Assembly (NCBI GenBank): GCA_902599315.1
Contig: CACKEY010000003.1
Coordinates: forward strand, 87,286-151,285
Direction of reading: 5' to 3'
DNA from: an uncultured SAR86 cluster bacterium
Lineage (GTDB): Bacteria > Pseudomonadota > Gammaproteobacteria > Magnimaribacterales > D2472
DNA length: 64,000 nt
Shown: positions 1-11,213 of the stretch, one piece after another
How positions within the stretch are numbered: the first letter of the stretch is position 1
Layout: each line of letters begins with the position of its first letter
Position numbers and translations under genes: made by a program
The notes under the pieces: model-generated
What the model was told of the DNA's origin: nothing
Seen by the model: only the letters and a program-made list of their open reading frames with translations
Databases searched by the model: none

Positions 1-847
1 CAGTGGCTATACCAACTACTGTAGGCTTACCAGTTTTGAGCCATTCTACTAGCATCCAAGTTAGTGCGCCAACTGCTGCGCTTATATGAGTAACTAAAAT
101 AGCCATGGCAGCACTTGAATCTGCTGCTACAGCACTACCACCGTTAAATCCGAACCATCCAACCCACAGCATAGCTGCTCCCATTACTACCATAGGTCTG
201 TTATGGGGAATCAATGAGCCACCTGGAAATCCTTTCCTAGGGCCAAGCACTATCGCGGCAACCAAAGCTCCAACACCACATGTTGCATGCACCACTAAAC
301 CTCCAGCAAAATCAATGACACCAATACTTCCAAGGTATCCTCCGCCCCATACCATATGGCATGCTGGCAAATAAACCAAAGTTACCCAAAGAATAGTAAA
401 AATACACATAGCACTAAACCTCATTCGTTCAGCAAATGCACCAACAACCAAAGCTGGTGTAATAACAGCAAATGTCATTTGAAAAACAACAAATAGGCTT
501 TCAGGAAGAGATCCAGAAACAGAATCTCTCATTAAACTAGATAAGAAAAAAGCTTCAGTTCCTCCAATAATAGAACCATTACCGGTGAATGCTAGGCTGT
601 AGCCATAAACAACCCATATTACAGAAACAATGCAACAAATTGCAAAGCATTGCATTAGGACTGACAACACATTTTGTGATCTAACGAGCCCACCATAAAA
701 AAGTGCTAGCCCAGGAAGAGTCATAAATAAAACTAAAGCAGTAGCAGTTAAAATCCAGGCCGTATCTCCAGCATTAATTTCAGATGAAAGCACTGCTGGT
801 GAGAGAAGAGTAATTAAACCGACAAGAGAGTAATTTAATAATTTCAT
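1..847 (-). CDS. amt: Ammonium transporter (Amt family), C-terminus truncated by window edge
   Basis: Minus-strand translation from ATG at 847 gives MKLLNYSLVGLITLLSPAVLSSEINAGDTAWILTATALVLFMTLPGLALFYGGLVRSQNVLS...HMVWGGGYLG...DFAGGLVVHATCGVGALVAA, typical Amt motifs; open to the window start, so absent from the ORF track. Confidence 0.93.
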   Translation of the reverse strand, partial: MKLLNYSLVGLITLLSPAVLSSEINAGDTAWILTATALVLFMTLPGLALFYGGLVRSQNVLSVLMQCFAICCIVSVIWVVYGYSLAFTGNGSIIGGTEAFFLSSLMRDSVSGSLPESLFVVFQMTFAVITPALVVGAFAERMRFSAMCIFTILWVTLVYLPACHMVWGGGYLGSIGVIDFAGGLVVHATCGVGALVAAIVLGPRKGFPGGSLIPHNRPMVVMGAAMLWVGWFGFNGGSAVAADSSAAMAILVTHISAAVGALTWMLVEWLKTGKPTVVGIAT

Positions 848-859
848 TTTTTTTCCTAA

Positions 860-1207
<348 letters not shown>

Positions 1208-1328
1208 TTATAAAAATTTAGAATAGTTAATACAAGAACCTGCACTATTATGCACTTAATTAAATCAATATATAGCTGTTTGTACGATATTTGATCAGAA
1301 TTTACTCATTTTTGCACAATTTAAATGC

Positions 1329-1363
1329 AAAAAAAAACCGCCAACAATAATTGACGGTTTTTT
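1329..1363 (-). terminator. Rho-independent terminator downstream of amt
   Basis: Minus-strand RNA CCGUCAA-UUAUUG-UUGGCGG followed by a U-run; all seven pairs form with one U-G wobble on this strand (C-A mismatch on the plus strand). Confidence 0.8.
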
Positions 1364-1377
1364 ATGTGATTTAAGTT

Positions 1378-2655
1378 TTACTTAAATTCTGGGTAAGCCT
1401 CAACTCCGATTTCAGAAGCATCTAGACCAGCTTCTTGCTCAGAATCAGTAGCTCTAATTGGCATGAACATGTTTATTACATAAACAGTTCCAAGGCTAGC
1501 TAAAAAACCAAACCCTGCAATGGATACAACACCAATGAACTGATACAAGAATGATGCATCACCATTAGTGAAAGGTACAACCATACAACCAAATATTCCA
1601 GCAGTTCCGTGAGCTGAAATTGCTCCTACTGGATCATCTACCTTAATGCTGTCAAAGAACAAGATTGAACCATATACAATCAAGCCTCCGATAAACCCTA
1701 TAATTACTGCTTCACCACCAGTTGGCGCACTTGGTCCAGCTGTAATTGCTACCAAGCCAGCAATGGCACCATTTATTACCATGGTTACATCACTTTTACC
1801 TGTCATAAATAGACTGAGTACTAGGGCTCCAAGGACTCCACCGGCTGCAGCCATGTTAGTATTTAAAAATACCTGACTTACTGCAATAGCGCTTGCTTCA
1901 TCACTGATAACAAGCTCTGATCCACCATTAAATCCAAACCAACCTAACCACAGGATAAGAGTACCTAAGGCTGCTAGGGGAATATTTGATCCCGGCATTG
2001 GATTAACAGATCCGTCAAAACCATATTTTCCATTTCTTGGTCCTAGAAGAGTAACAACTCCTAAGGCAGCAGCTGCGCCTAAAAGGTGCACCGTGCCAGA
2101 TCCTGCATAGTCAGAATATCCAAGAGTGCTCAAAAATCCACCACCCCAATTCCAGTATCCTTGAGTAGGGTAGATAAAAGCAGTTAAGACAATTGCAAAT
2201 AGGAAAAACGGTATCAATTTCATTCTTCCAGCAACAGCTCCTGACACAATTGACATTGCGGTAGCAACAAACACAACTTGAAAAAAGAAGTCAGCTTGTT
2301 GTGAGTAATCCATACCATATGCCATACCAATTTCATCGAGAGGCATATCAGTACTTAAGCCCCAGGATGTTCCAATCGCTGGCAAAATACCATATACAAT
2401 TGCTTCACCGGCATCATCTAAGCCACCAGATATTGCGAATACTGCGTCTGATGGGTACATAAGCACAAATCCACACACAAGGTACATGACACATGCTATT
2501 GAAAATAACCCAAGGTTTTTGGTTACAATTTCAGAAACATCTTTTTTCTGAACCAACCCTGCTTCTAGCATGGTAAATCCAGCTGCCATCCACATGACAA
2601 GCGCCCCTGACATAATTGCATAGAACGTATCTAGTGCAAATTTTACTTCATCCAT
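1378..2655 (-). CDS. amt: Ammonium transporter (Amt family)
   Basis: 425 aa; ...WMAAGFTMLEAGLVQKKD..., YWNWGGGFLSTLGYSDYAGSGTVHLLGAAAALG, AHGTAGIFG. Confidence 0.95.
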   Translation of the reverse strand: MDEVKFALDTFYAIMSGALVMWMAAGFTMLEAGLVQKKDVSEIVTKNLGLFSIACVMYLVCGFVLMYPSDAVFAISGGLDDAGEAIVYGILPAIGTSWGLSTDMPLDEIGMAYGMDYSQQADFFFQVVFVATAMSIVSGAVAGRMKLIPFFLFAIVLTAFIYPTQGYWNWGGGFLSTLGYSDYAGSGTVHLLGAAAALGVVTLLGPRNGKYGFDGSVNPMPGSNIPLAALGTLILWLGWFGFNGGSELVISDEASAIAVSQVFLNTNMAAAGGVLGALVLSLFMTGKSDVTMVINGAIAGLVAITAGPSAPTGGEAVIIGFIGGLIVYGSILFFDSIKVDDPVGAISAHGTAGIFGCMVVPFTNGDASFLYQFIGVVSIAGFGFLASLGTVYVINMFMPIRATDSEQEAGLDASEIGVEAYPEFK

Positions 2656-2677
2656 AATAATCCTCCTTATTTAATTA

Positions 2678-3022
<345 letters not shown>

Positions 3023-3616
3023 TTATAAACTTGCTGCAATTGAGAAGAAAATACCGTCTTCATCTCCAGTTCCATATCCTTCATCAGTCATGTCATACAT
3101 TGTTAATCCACATTCGTATGAACCACATGCAAAACCATAACTTAGAGTTATATTGTCACTAACATCGTCATAAGTACCATATGATAATGAGACTGGCCCA
3201 ATTCCATATGAAACCTCTGTGTAATCTGGAGCACCATCTTGTCCAGAAGCAAAGAATAAGCCAAGATCACCAAATGAAAGACCGAGATAGATTTCTTCAA
3301 AATCTAGACCTGTCTGATTTTCAGGATAATCGAATGCAATGTAGCCAATGTCTACACCAACGTCACCCACAGAAAAACCGTAACCAGCATAGTAATCTAA
3401 TTCACTACCTGCACCATCATTAAAATTAACATTTGATCCCCATATACCTGCATAGAAACCACCTTCAGCTTCAAAGTCAAAACCACCTTGAATTGCAGGG
3501 CCATCGCTTTGTGTCATACCTCTCCAAACATAATCTGAAGTAAAGGCTACATTAGCGCTAACAGCTGCAAAAGAGGGCATAGCAAGCATGCCAACTAGCA
3601 ATAATAATCTTTTCAT
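3023..3616 (-). CDS. TorF family putative porin (outer membrane)
   Basis: Signal peptide then ANVAFTSDYVWRGMTQSDGPAIQGGFDFE.. beta-rich pattern characteristic of TorF/Gcw_chp family; followed by glnK-amt. Confidence 0.85.
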   Translation of the reverse strand: MKRLLLLVGMLAMPSFAAVSANVAFTSDYVWRGMTQSDGPAIQGGFDFEAEGGFYAGIWGSNVNFNDGAGSELDYYAGYGFSVGDVGVDIGYIAFDYPENQTGLDFEEIYLGLSFGDLGLFFASGQDGAPDYTEVSYGIGPVSLSYGTYDDVSDNITLSYGFACGSYECGLTMYDMTDEGYGTGDEDGIFFSIAASL

Positions 3617-3655
3617 AATTTCTCCTATATATTTATGAAGTTACATATAAATAAA

Positions 3656-3671
3656 TGCAATAATCGTGCCA
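3656..3671 (-). promoter_or_regulatory. Sigma-54 (RpoN) -24/-12 promoter
   Basis: Minus strand TGGCACGATTATTGCA matches consensus TGGCACG-N4-TTGCA at every specified base; about 40 bp upstream of the porin ATG (3616). Confidence 0.8.
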
Positions 3672-3748
3672 ATCGAATTTTTAACTTTCTTATGGGATCT
3701 TTTTTTGAAATTGGTAGGTATAATTTCCTTTAAATATGGAGACACCAA

Positions 3749-4519
3749 ATGGAATTAAAAGATAAAGTTATTGCAATTACTGGGGGAGCATCTGGTTTGG
3801 GTGAAGCATCAACTAGACATTTTGTTAATCAAGGTGCAAAAGTTATGATCTTGGATATTAACGATGACAATGCAAAGTCTATTTGTTCTGAACTGGGTGA
3901 TGATAAGGTTAAATATATTAATACTAACATCATGGAAGAAGAGCCTGTGAAAAACGCAATGTCAAAAATAGCAGAAGAGTTTGGAAAATTGCACGTTGCT
4001 ATTAATTGCGCCGGTACTGGATATGGAGCTAGGATTATTGGTAAAGATGCACCCCATCCCCTGGACCACTTTAAATTTATTATTGATCTTAATTTAGTTG
4101 GAACATTTAATGTAATGCGTTTAGCTGCAGAATTGATGGATAAAAACGAGGCTGGTGAGGATGGTGAAAAAGGTGTAATTATCAATACTGCTTCAATTGC
4201 TGGCTATGAAGGACAAATTGGACAATCTGCCTATAGCGCATCAAAAGCCGGTGTAATTGGCTTAACTTTAACTGCAGCAAGAGATCTAGCAAGGCATGGA
4301 ATAAGGGTTAACACTATTGCACCAGGTATCTTTGACACGCCGTTGATGAAATTAGCTCCAGATAAGGTAAGAGATCCACTACTTGAATCAACTCAATTTC
4401 CTCACAGATTTGGCATTCCTTCTGAATTTGGCAATTTGGCTGCACATATTGTTGAAAATACATATTTGAACGGTGAAACAATTAGACTTGATTCAGCTAT
4501 GAGAATGAAGCCAAGATAA
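3749..4519 (+). CDS. SDR family oxidoreductase (3-hydroxyacyl-CoA dehydrogenase type-2-like)
   Basis: TGGASGLG Rossmann motif, YSASK catalytic motif, APGIFDTPLM. Confidence 0.88.
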   Translation: MELKDKVIAITGGASGLGEASTRHFVNQGAKVMILDINDDNAKSICSELGDDKVKYINTNIMEEEPVKNAMSKIAEEFGKLHVAINCAGTGYGARIIGKDAPHPLDHFKFIIDLNLVGTFNVMRLAAELMDKNEAGEDGEKGVIINTASIAGYEGQIGQSAYSASKAGVIGLTLTAARDLARHGIRVNTIAPGIFDTPLMKLAPDKVRDPLLESTQFPHRFGIPSEFGNLAAHIVENTYLNGETIRLDSAMRMKPR

Positions 4520-5502
4520 TGAAATACTCAGCATATTATGTTGAGGAGATAGACGGAGTTTTTTCTGCCTCAATATCTAAACTTGAGCTGGAAAAGCCGT
4601 CAGATGGATTTGTTCAAATACAGGTTTCTTGTTCTTCATTAAATTATAAGGATGCTTTATCAGCATCTGGAAATAAAGGAGTGACCAGAAACTATCCATT
4701 TGTTCCAGGAATTGATGCTGCAGGAACAATTTCTGATGCCAATTCTTCTAACTTTGTTGAGGGTGATGAAGTTTTAGTTACCGGCTATGACATGGGTATG
4801 AACACACCAGGAGGTTTTGGTGAGTTTATAAATGTTCCAGCTAACTGGGTTGTCAAAAAGCCATCAGCTCTGACAAGCATAGAAGCTATGTCTATAGGTA
4901 CTGCTGGGTTAACAGCTGCAGCTAGCGTATTAAAAATATATGAATCTTCAAAGGAATCAGATCTTCCTGTTTTAGTATCGGGAGCTACCGGTGGAGTAGG
5001 TTCTATTGGTGTTATGTTAATGTCTAAATTAGATAAAGAGGTTACAGCGTTAACTGGTAAGTCATCTTCGGCTGATTTTCTAAAATCAATTGGTGCTAAA
5101 AATGTAATTTTGCGCGATGATTTTTTAGAGGGACCTGTAAAACCTATGGAGAGAGCATTATTTTCTTCAGCAATTGATACCGTTGGAGGAAACATATTAA
5201 GTAAAATGCTCACTCAAATTTCACCTCATGGTGTTGTTGCATGTTGTGGAAATGTTGCAGGTATTGAAGTGAACACTACAGTTTTTCCATTTATTTTAAG
5301 AGGAATAACACTTGCGGGTATTGATTCAGCAGAATCATCATTGGAATTTAAAACTAACGTTTGGAGGAAATTTGCCAACGAGTGGAAATTAGACCTTTCG
5401 CCGATAATAAAAGTTGTAACCAAAGAAAACTTGCAACAAGAAATTGATCTTATTTTACAAGGCGGTCAACAAGGCAGGGTAGTCTTAAAACATGGAGAAT
5501 AA
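4519..5502 (+). CDS. YhdH/YhfP (AcuI-like) quinone oxidoreductase / acrylyl-CoA reductase family
   Basis: MDR family: SSLNYKDALSASGNKGVTRNYPFVPGIDAAGT, VSGATGGVGS. Confidence 0.87.
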   Translation: MKYSAYYVEEIDGVFSASISKLELEKPSDGFVQIQVSCSSLNYKDALSASGNKGVTRNYPFVPGIDAAGTISDANSSNFVEGDEVLVTGYDMGMNTPGGFGEFINVPANWVVKKPSALTSIEAMSIGTAGLTAAASVLKIYESSKESDLPVLVSGATGGVGSIGVMLMSKLDKEVTALTGKSSSADFLKSIGAKNVILRDDFLEGPVKPMERALFSSAIDTVGGNILSKMLTQISPHGVVACCGNVAGIEVNTTVFPFILRGITLAGIDSAESSLEFKTNVWRKFANEWKLDLSPIIKVVTKENLQQEIDLILQGGQQGRVVLKHGE

Positions 5503-5504
5503 AT

Positions 5505-5636
5505 ATGCCGGATAAATATGATGAATATTTTGAATCACAAGAAGCTAATGAAGACAGCAAATCAGACTCAAGAGTTGCGATTACTCTCATAGCTGTTTTT
5601 GTAGTAGGTATGGTTTTTTGGGTTTCTGGTCAGTAA
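5505..5636 (+). CDS. Small single-pass membrane protein (43 aa), hypothetical
   Basis: Direct translation MPDKYDEYFESQEANEDSKSDSRVAITLIAVFVVGMVFWVSGQ*; fills the gap between the flanking genes exactly; one C-terminal TM segment. Confidence 0.6.
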   Translation: MPDKYDEYFESQEANEDSKSDSRVAITLIAVFVVGMVFWVSGQ

Positions 5637-6593
<957 letters not shown>

Positions 6594-6691
6594 TTAAAGA
6601 AATTGTTATCTTTTGTAACTAAATAAGCCATATCTCAATATAATATTAAAAACAGGAGTAAATCATCGCTAAAAAACAAGAGCAATCAAAT

Positions 6692-8989
6692 TTGCCAATT
6701 GGAACTTTAAAAAATGTATTTGCATTTTTCTGTTTGGGCTCAGTTTTATATATTTTAATATCTCTTGTTTCTTATTCTTCTCTCGATCCAAGTCTATCTT
6801 CTATTAGCTCTTTGTCAGGTAATATCCAAAATCTTGGTGGACCGTTTGGAGCTTACCTTTCTGATGCATTATTCTCTATTGTTGGGTTAGGCGCATATTT
6901 GTTTTTAGTAATCATATCTTTCGCTGCCGTAAAATCACTTTTTTTCTATCAACAAACAGATAGGTTTCATAAAGTCATTAAAATTACTTCAGCAATTTTT
7001 TTAATTTCTTCATTTGCAACTTTATGTGAATTTTATTATTCAGGTGATTACTTTCCACAGTCTTCATCTGGGGGTTTGGTTGGAGATTTAATCTTTTCCA
7101 ATCTATCTAATATTTTTGGCGTTGTTGGCTCTTTAATATTTATAGTAATTTTCTTTCTTGCTTCGCTTTCTATTACTTTTTCATTTTCTTGGCTATCTCT
7201 TATAGATACCATTGGGAAAACCACCAAATATTTTTTCCTAGAATTTACATCTCAATTTATTCGCTTAGTAAAATTTATATTTAACTCACTGAGATTAATT
7301 GATATTTCAAAATTTAAACCTATTAATAAAATAGCTCCAAAGCCTGCCACTTTAGAGGTTAAACCAAGAGAATTAAACCTCCCGCTGGCAGCTAAATCTC
7401 CTCAGGGAGAGGACAAGTCTGCTGAAATTTCTAGTGCACCAACTAAACCTGAAGCTCAAAAAAGTGAATCCGTTAGCTCATCTACTGTCTTTAAATCTAA
7501 AGATAAAAATTTCAACCAAGAGATGCCTTCAACTGATCTTCTTGATAGAGTTCTTGACGATGGGTCATCTCTTACCAAAGAACAACTTGACGAGGTTGCA
7601 GATAGACTTGAACTAAAACTCCAAGAATTTGGAATTGAAGCATCTGTTGTTTCTGTAATCCCAGGACCAGTTGTAACTCGATTTGAAATTCAACCAGCCC
7701 CAGGAACAAAAGCAAGCAAAATTACAAATATAGCTCAAGATATTGCTAGGTCTCTTGCTGTAACAAGCGTTCGAGTTGTTGAGGTAATACCTGGCAAGTC
7801 TGTTGTTGGAATTGAGATACCCAACACAAATAGAAAGATGGTTCGTTTAACCGAAATATTGTCCTCTGATACATTCCATAACTCTCACTCTCCTCTTTCG
7901 ATGGCCCTAGGTCATGACATAGCTGGCAAACCTATAGTTGTTAATTTAGAAAAAATGCCTCATTTATTAGTTGCAGGCACCACTGGTTCGGGTAAGTCTG
8001 TCGGACTTAATGCGATGTTACTGAGTTTATTATTTAAATCTGATCCTGAAAGAGTTCGTCTAATAATGATAGATCCTAAAATACTCGAACTTTCAGTATA
8101 TGAGGGGATACCACATCTACTAACGCCAGTTATCACAGACATGAATGATGCATCGAATGGATTGAGATGGTGTGTAGCTGAGATGGATAGACGTTATAAG
8201 TTAATGTCCGAAATGGGTGTTAGAGGTCTTTCAGCATTTAACCAAAAAGTAGCTGAAGCCAATGCAGCTGGTAAGCCATTAGTTGATCCATTTCGGGAAG
8301 ATGAGGAGATCCTTTTAGAGGAATTGCCTTCTATTGTGGTGGTGGTGGATGAGTTTGCAGACATGATAATGATAGTAGGTAAAAAAGTTGAACATCTCAT
8401 TGCACGAATTGCTCAAAAGGCCAGGGCAGCAGGAATTCATCTCATTCTTGCAACTCAAAGACCTTCCGTCGATGTTATAACTGGACTTATAAAAGCTAAT
8501 ATTCCGTCAAGAATTGCATTTCAAGTATCTTCTAAAATTGATTCAAGAACCATTCTTGATCAAGGAGGTGCTGAGCAACTTCTGGGAGCAGGTGACATGC
8601 TATACCTCCCTGCAGGGCAAGGTGTTCCGGAACGAGTTCATGGTGCATTTGTTGGTGACGACGAGGTTCATAGAGTTGTAAACAGTTGGAGAGAGAAATC
8701 TGAACCCAACTATTTAGATGAGATTACATCTGACATGCAGGAAACAGGGCCCATTCCTGGTTGGTCTGATGCAGATTACTCAGACTCATCTGATGAAAAT
8801 GATGAACTCTATGATGAAGCAGTGAGTTTTGTTATAGAATCCAGAAGAGCATCAATTTCTGCTGTTCAGCGAAAACTAAGAATTGGTTATAACCGAGCAG
8901 CTAGGATAATCGAAGCCATGGAAGTGGCAGGATTAGTTTCAGAAATGAGCAGCAATGGCAGTCGAGAAGTTTTGGTTCCCAAGCAGTAA
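6692..8989 (+). CDS. ftsK: DNA translocase FtsK (start uncertain: TTG 6692 or ATC 6665)
   Basis: N-terminal TM segments, [20 protein letters not shown] Walker [14 protein letters not shown] Walker B, C-terminal gamma domain; followed by lolA. Confidence 0.95.
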   Translation: MPIGTLKNVFAFFCLGSVLYILISLVSYSSLDPSLSSISSLSGNIQNLGGPFGAYLSDALFSIVGLGAYLFLVIISFAAVKSLFFYQQTDRFHKVIKITSAIFLISSFATLCEFYYSGDYFPQSSSGGLVGDLIFSNLSNIFGVVGSLIFIVIFFLASLSITFSFSWLSLIDTIGKTTKYFFLEFTSQFIRLVKFIFNSLRLIDISKFKPINKIAPKPATLEVKPRELNLPLAAKSPQGEDKSAEISSAPTKPEAQKSESVSSSTVFKSKDKNFNQEMPSTDLLDRVLDDGSSLTKEQLDEVADRLELKLQEFGIEASVVSVIPGPVVTRFEIQPAPGTKASKITNIAQDIARSLAVTSVRVVEVIPGKSVVGIEIPNTNRKMVRLTEILSSDTFHNSHSPLSMALGHDIAGKPIVVNLEKMPHLLVAGTTGSGKSVGLNAMLLSLLFKSDPERVRLIMIDPKILELSVYEGIPHLLTPVITDMNDASNGLRWCVAEMDRRYKLMSEMGVRGLSAFNQKVAEANAAGKPLVDPFREDEEILLEELPSIVVVVDEFADMIMIVGKKVEHLIARIAQKARAAGIHLILATQRPSVDVITGLIKANIPSRIAFQVSSKIDSRTILDQGGAEQLLGAGDMLYLPAGQGVPERVHGAFVGDDEVHRVVNSWREKSEPNYLDEITSDMQETGPIPGWSDADYSDSSDENDELYDEAVSFVIESRRASISAVQRKLRIGYNRAARIIEAMEVAGLVSEMSSNGSREVLVPKQ

Positions 8990-9501
8990 TGATTGCTCGC
9001 TCACTTTTAATAATATTTGCTATCAATTTTTCAGTTTTAGCTAACGAAGATAAAATTTCTTTATCACTGCTTAACGCTGAACTCAAAAAAAATTACGCCT
9101 TTATTGAGAGATCATTAAATCAGTCCGCTATGAAAATAGATAATTCCTCAGGCAAAATATTTTTTGATGAAACTGGAATCACAATTAATATTCTTACTCC
9201 ATTTAAAGAAAACTATAGAATCGAAGGCGGCATAATTGAGATTCATGATTTGTACTTAGATCAAAAGCAATCAATTAATATTGATCAAGCCAATAATTTT
9301 TTTCTTAACCTTTTAATTGAAGGCATTGATGAAAACAATCCAACATACAGAGTAAATATTGTTGATGATGATGCAATAGAAGTTATGTCTTTTGAGCAGA
9401 ATAATTTAGTCAGTTTTTTATTTTTTAAAAATAAACTTGAACTTATTCGATACACAGACTCCCTTGGGGTAGAGCATGGAATAGAGCTGCAACCGTTATG
9501 A
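8989..9501 (+). CDS. lolA: Outer-membrane lipoprotein carrier protein LolA-like
   Basis: 170 aa with signal peptide, LolA-like beta pattern; ftsK-lolA-...-serS synteny; divergent sequence. Confidence 0.65.
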   Translation: MIARSLLIIFAINFSVLANEDKISLSLLNAELKKNYAFIERSLNQSAMKIDNSSGKIFFDETGITINILTPFKENYRIEGGIIEIHDLYLDQKQSINIDQANNFFLNLLIEGIDENNPTYRVNIVDDDAIEVMSFEQNNLVSFLFFKNKLELIRYTDSLGVEHGIELQPL

Positions 9502-9866
9502 TTACAAAATTATTTTTTATAGCATTAGGTGGCTCATTAGGCGCTCCGCTAAGATATTTAATTAATGACTCAATGAAAGATTTTTATTTTTTTATGCTGC
9601 CAAGTGGAATAATGCTTGTAAATTTTATTGGATGCTTTTTTATTGGCATTGCAATGGCATATATTTCTGACTTCAAATCAAATGCTTATTATTTATTAAT
9701 TGTTGGATTTCTTGGATCTTTTACAACAATGTCAGCCTTCTCACAGCAAACAATTGAATTGCTATACAATGGAAAAGAACTGAACGCTTTAATGTACGTT
9801 TTAGCCTCAATAATTTCATGCTTAGTAGGAACATTTTTAGCTTTTTATTTGTTTAAAACATCTTAG
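9498..9866 (+). CDS. crcB: Fluoride efflux channel CrcB/FluC
   Basis: GGSLGAPLRYLIN, LVNFIGCFFIGI, GFLGSFTTMSAFSQQ. Confidence 0.92.
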   Translation: MITKLFFIALGGSLGAPLRYLINDSMKDFYFFMLPSGIMLVNFIGCFFIGIAMAYISDFKSNAYYLLIVGFLGSFTTMSAFSQQTIELLYNGKELNALMYVLASIISCLVGTFLAFYLFKTS

Positions 9867-9870
9867 AAAA

Positions 9871-11115
9871 ATGATTGATGCAAACTTAATAAAAAACAAT
9901 TCTCAGATTGTTATTGAGAATCTAAAATCTAGAAATTATGACTTAGATTATGATTTATATGAAAGTTTAGAATCTGATCGAAAAAAATATCAAACCGAAA
10001 CTGAGGATTTGCAGGCACTGCGTAAAGTCCTTTCGCAGGATTTTGGGTTATTGAAAAAAGAAGGTAAGGATGATCCAAAGCTAAGCAAAAAAATTAAATC
10101 TGTAAACAATGATCTTGAGGTATGCTCAAGTAAATTGAGTGAAGTTCAGCTAGATTTGGAGAATTTATTGTTGGATATACCCAACCTTGTGGATGCATCG
10201 GCTCCAATAGGCCTAAATGAAGAGAATAATGTAAAAATTAGGGAGCATGGAGAGCCAAAAATTTTTAAAGGAAAAAATCATCTAGATATAACATCTATGA
10301 TTGATACAGAATCAGCTAATCTCTTGGCTGGATCTCGTTTTGCAGTCTTAAAAGGAGAGATAGCTAAATTGCAACGAGCTTTAATAGCTTTTATGTTAGA
10401 TAAAGCTTTAGAGCACGGATATGAAGAGCATTACTTACCCTTGGTTGCTAATACAGCATCTTTGACTTCTACGGGTCAGCTGCCAAAATTCTCAGATGAT
10501 TTATTTCAGCTCAGCGATGATTATTATTTAATACCAACTGCTGAAGTACCTTTAACTAATTTATATAGAAACAAGATTTTAGATATTGATAAATTCCCTA
10601 TAAAGTTAACTGCTCACACAAGTTGTTTTAGGTCTGAGGCTGGAAGTTACGGAAAAGATACAAAGGGGTTGATAAGACAACATCAATTTGAAAAAGTTGA
10701 GTTGGTGCAAATTTGTCATCCAGATCATTCATTCACGGCATTAGAGGAGCTTACTTCTCATGCTGAGGCAGTGCTTATTGAGCTTGATCTTCCATATCAA
10801 GTTGTTGAACTATGTTCTGGAGATTTAGGCTTTTCTGCAGCTAAAACTTATGATCTTGAGGTTTGGATTCCAAGCCAAGAATCCTTTAGAGAGATATCTT
10901 CATGCTCAAATTGTTCTGATTTTCAGGCAAGAAGAGCTAAAATGAGATTTAAAGAAAAAGGTAAATCAAAATTCGTTCACACACTCAACGGTTCTGCATT
11001 GGCTGCAGGCAGAGCTCTAATTGCAATTATTGAAAATAATTTTGATCAAAAAAGTAAAATTTCTATCCCAGAAGCCCTTCAAGACTATACAAATTTCTCG
11101 CATATTGAAGTTTGA
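9871..11115 (+). CDS. serS: Serine--tRNA ligase
   Basis: Class II aaRS motifs: TAHTSCFRSEAGSYGKDTKGLIRQHQFEKVELV, LNGSALAAGRALIAIIEN. Confidence 0.97.
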   Translation: MIDANLIKNNSQIVIENLKSRNYDLDYDLYESLESDRKKYQTETEDLQALRKVLSQDFGLLKKEGKDDPKLSKKIKSVNNDLEVCSSKLSEVQLDLENLLLDIPNLVDASAPIGLNEENNVKIREHGEPKIFKGKNHLDITSMIDTESANLLAGSRFAVLKGEIAKLQRALIAFMLDKALEHGYEEHYLPLVANTASLTSTGQLPKFSDDLFQLSDDYYLIPTAEVPLTNLYRNKILDIDKFPIKLTAHTSCFRSEAGSYGKDTKGLIRQHQFEKVELVQICHPDHSFTALEELTSHAEAVLIELDLPYQVVELCSGDLGFSAAKTYDLEVWIPSQESFREISSCSNCSDFQARRAKMRFKEKGKSKFVHTLNGSALAAGRALIAIIENNFDQKSKISIPEALQDYTNFSHIEV

Positions 11116-11213
11116 TAAAAATTTACATAATGTTGCAGAATTGTTCCTTTTCATAATCATAAAACAGGTATAGAATTAATCAGTCGTCTTTATTTTAATT
11201 TTTAGAGGAAATT

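Noticed and set aside
105-374. Plus-strand 89-aa ORF
   Set aside because: Antisense to a clear Amt gene; Pro/Thr-rich low-complexity translation typical of a shadow ORF
3181-3423. Plus-strand 80-aa Gln/His-rich ORF
   Set aside because: Antisense shadow of the TorF porin; composition reflects the complementary strand
4785-5213. Minus-strand 142-aa ORF
   Set aside because: Antisense to the YhdH/AcuI-like gene; no recognisable domain or SD
4519-5502. AcuI-like gene as evidence of a DMSP-degradation locus
   Set aside because: No DMSP lyase or demethylase gene in the window; YhdH family members are widespread
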